Assembly: GCA_025061975.1 (NCBI GenBank)
Contig: JANXBB010000007.1
Coordinates: 1-5,225, forward strand
Length of the DNA stretch: 5,225 nt
Direction of reading: 5' to 3'
Source of the DNA: Caldifarciminota bacterium
GTDB taxonomy: Bacteria > Hydrothermota > Tepidihabitantia > Tepidihabitantales > CAIPLT01
This document shows positions 4,292 through 5,225 of this stretch, piece by piece. The notes below the pieces were generated by a model, which worked only from the letters and a program-made list of their open reading frames with translations, searched no databases and was not told where the DNA came from. The stretch's first letter is position 1. The number at the start of each line of letters is the position of its first letter. The position numbers and the translations under genes are program-made.

Positions 4292-5213
4292 AACAACCGA
4301 TGCTGTTAAGCTAACATCTTTGAATAATAGTAGCTTTAAGTTACGCGGTGTTCTTCCAGTTATTAAGCCTCAAGGTATAACATCGTATGACTGCATCAGA
4401 AAACTAAAACGAATTTTTAAAAATGCCAAACTTGGTCATGCGGGAACACTTGACCCTAATGCTAGTGGTTTGCTTTTAATTCTTTTTAACGACGCAACAA
4501 AACTCTCACCATATCTATCATCACAAGATAAAGAGTACGAAGCAACTCTAAGATTGGGAATTACTACAGATACTGATGACATAACTGGAAATGTCCTAAA
4601 AATACAGCCGGTGCCTTCAATTACTGAGGACAATTTTAAAGAATTATTAAAAACATTCCTTGGAATACAAACCCAAATCCCTCCAAAATTTTCTGCAATT
4701 AAGCTTCAAGGCAAAAAAAGCTACGAGCTGGCTCGCAAAGGAATTAACTTTGAATTACCTGCGCGAATTGTTTCTGTTAAATATTTAGAGCTTGTTGATT
4801 TTACTCTACCCTTAGTTCGTATCAAAGCATTAGTAAGTAAGGGAACTTATATTCGAGCTTTGGTTCGGGACATTGGGGAAAAACTTGGTTGTGGTGCATG
4901 TTTAGAAACTCTCGTTCGAAGTAAAATTTCACACTTTACGATTGAGAAAGCTCTACCTATAGATGAGGTAACTTATGAAAATGTTCTTGCTAATCTTATA
5001 CCTCCTTACGATGCGTTACCGGAACTTCCCACATTAACCTTAATTAGTCGGGAATTAAAAAATTTAACTTCAGGATTAACAATTACTAAAAATTTACCTT
5101 ATGCGCAAGAAACATTGCTTCGAATTATTGATGAAGCGAAAAAAAATTTTGTTATCGGCAAATATCAAAATGGCATCATCCGGCCGTTACGAGTAATTTA
5201 TGCTGATTTATAA
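4281..5213 (+). CDS. truB: tRNA pseudouridine(55) synthase TruB
   Basis: About 310 residues. It converts U55 in the T loop of tRNAs to pseudouridine. With the ATG at 4281 as residue 1, the catalytic Asp is Asp58 in GHAGTLDPNASG (E. coli Asp48 in HTGALDPLATG). Before it comes GVLPVIKPQGITSYD (about 23-37). After it come KEYEATLRLGITTDTDD (with Tyr86, matching E. coli Tyr76), IPPKFSAIKLQGKKSYELAR, and SKGTYIRALVRDIGEKLGCGA (with Arg192, matching E. coli Arg181). A short C-terminal domain follows and ends IRPLRVIYADL. The start is uncertain. The ATG at 4281 overlaps the rbfA stop by 11 nt and suits translational coupling. An in-frame ATG at 4245 would add 12 residues and overlap rbfA by 47 nt. 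A TTG at 4320 would begin closer to the conserved core. None has a Shine-Dalgarno site. It is the second gene of the rbfA operon and ends 12 bp before the window edge. Confidence 0.94.
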   Translation: MESKTTDAVKLTSLNNSSFKLRGVLPVIKPQGITSYDCIRKLKRIFKNAKLGHAGTLDPNASGLLLILFNDATKLSPYLSSQDKEYEATLRLGITTDTDDITGNVLKIQPVPSITEDNFKELLKTFLGIQTQIPPKFSAIKLQGKKSYELARKGINFELPARIVSVKYLELVDFTLPLVRIKALVSKGTYIRALVRDIGEKLGCGACLETLVRSKISHFTIEKALPIDEVTYENVLANLIPPYDALPELPTLTLISRELKNLTSGLTITKNLPYAQETLLRIIDEAKKNFVIGKYQNGIIRPLRVIYADL

Positions 5214-5225
5214 AATAAGTCCTCC

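Noticed and set aside
5214..5225. CCTCC at the right edge, read on the minus strand as GGAGG, as the ribosome site of another gene
   Set aside because: No ATG, GTG or TTG lies at a suitable distance on the minus strand before a stop codon, and only 12 bp remain after truB.

Overview
This is an AT-rich bacterial chromosomal window with seven protein genes and one tRNA. ExbB/ExbD/TonB-type genes imply an energised outer membrane, so a diderm (Gram-negative-type) host. The mix of a SpoIID/LytB-domain protein, a long-form pyruvoyl-dependent arginine decarboxylase, two ExbD paralogues and an rbfA-truB pair without adjacent infB resembles uncultured candidate phyla such as WOR-3/Stahlbacteria. That assignment is a low-confidence inference from gene content.

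Layout. Positions 1-1717 (minus strand) hold a compact operon exbB > exbD (copy A) > exbD (copy B) > tonB-like, with gaps of 3, 3 and 11 bp; the last gene runs off the left edge. Positions 1718-1979 are an intergenic region with divergent promoters: TTGACA-16-TAAATT for exbB and TTGACA-16-TAAAAT for the tRNA. It also contains an 11-bp direct repeat and an 8-bp-arm inverted repeat. Positions 1980-2052 encode tRNA-Ala(CGC), followed after 19 bp by pdaD (2072-2617). pdaD converges on spoIID (2649-3836, minus). A 95-bp divergent promoter region (3837-3931) separates spoIID from rbfA (3932-4291) and truB (about 4281-5213), which overlap.

How the genes work together. The ExbB/ExbD complex uses the proton motive force to drive a TonB-like protein spanning the periplasm. 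The two ExbD copies differ at a conserved periplasmic motif, so they may not be interchangeable. PdaD makes agmatine from arginine, as an entry to polyamines or for acid/arginine use. The SpoIID-domain protein probably acts on peptidoglycan glycan strands. RbfA (30S maturation) and TruB (tRNA psi55) are a standard RNA/ribosome maturation pair.

The most interesting pattern concerns translation starts. exbB, exbD copy B and tonB have clear Shine-Dalgarno sequences. pdaD, spoIID and rbfA have none, and each has a good -10 hexamer only 7-14 nt before its ATG. This suggests leaderless or very short-leader mRNAs for these genes. I found no mobile elements, CRISPR arrays or convincing rho-independent terminators, and no clearly novel multi-gene system.
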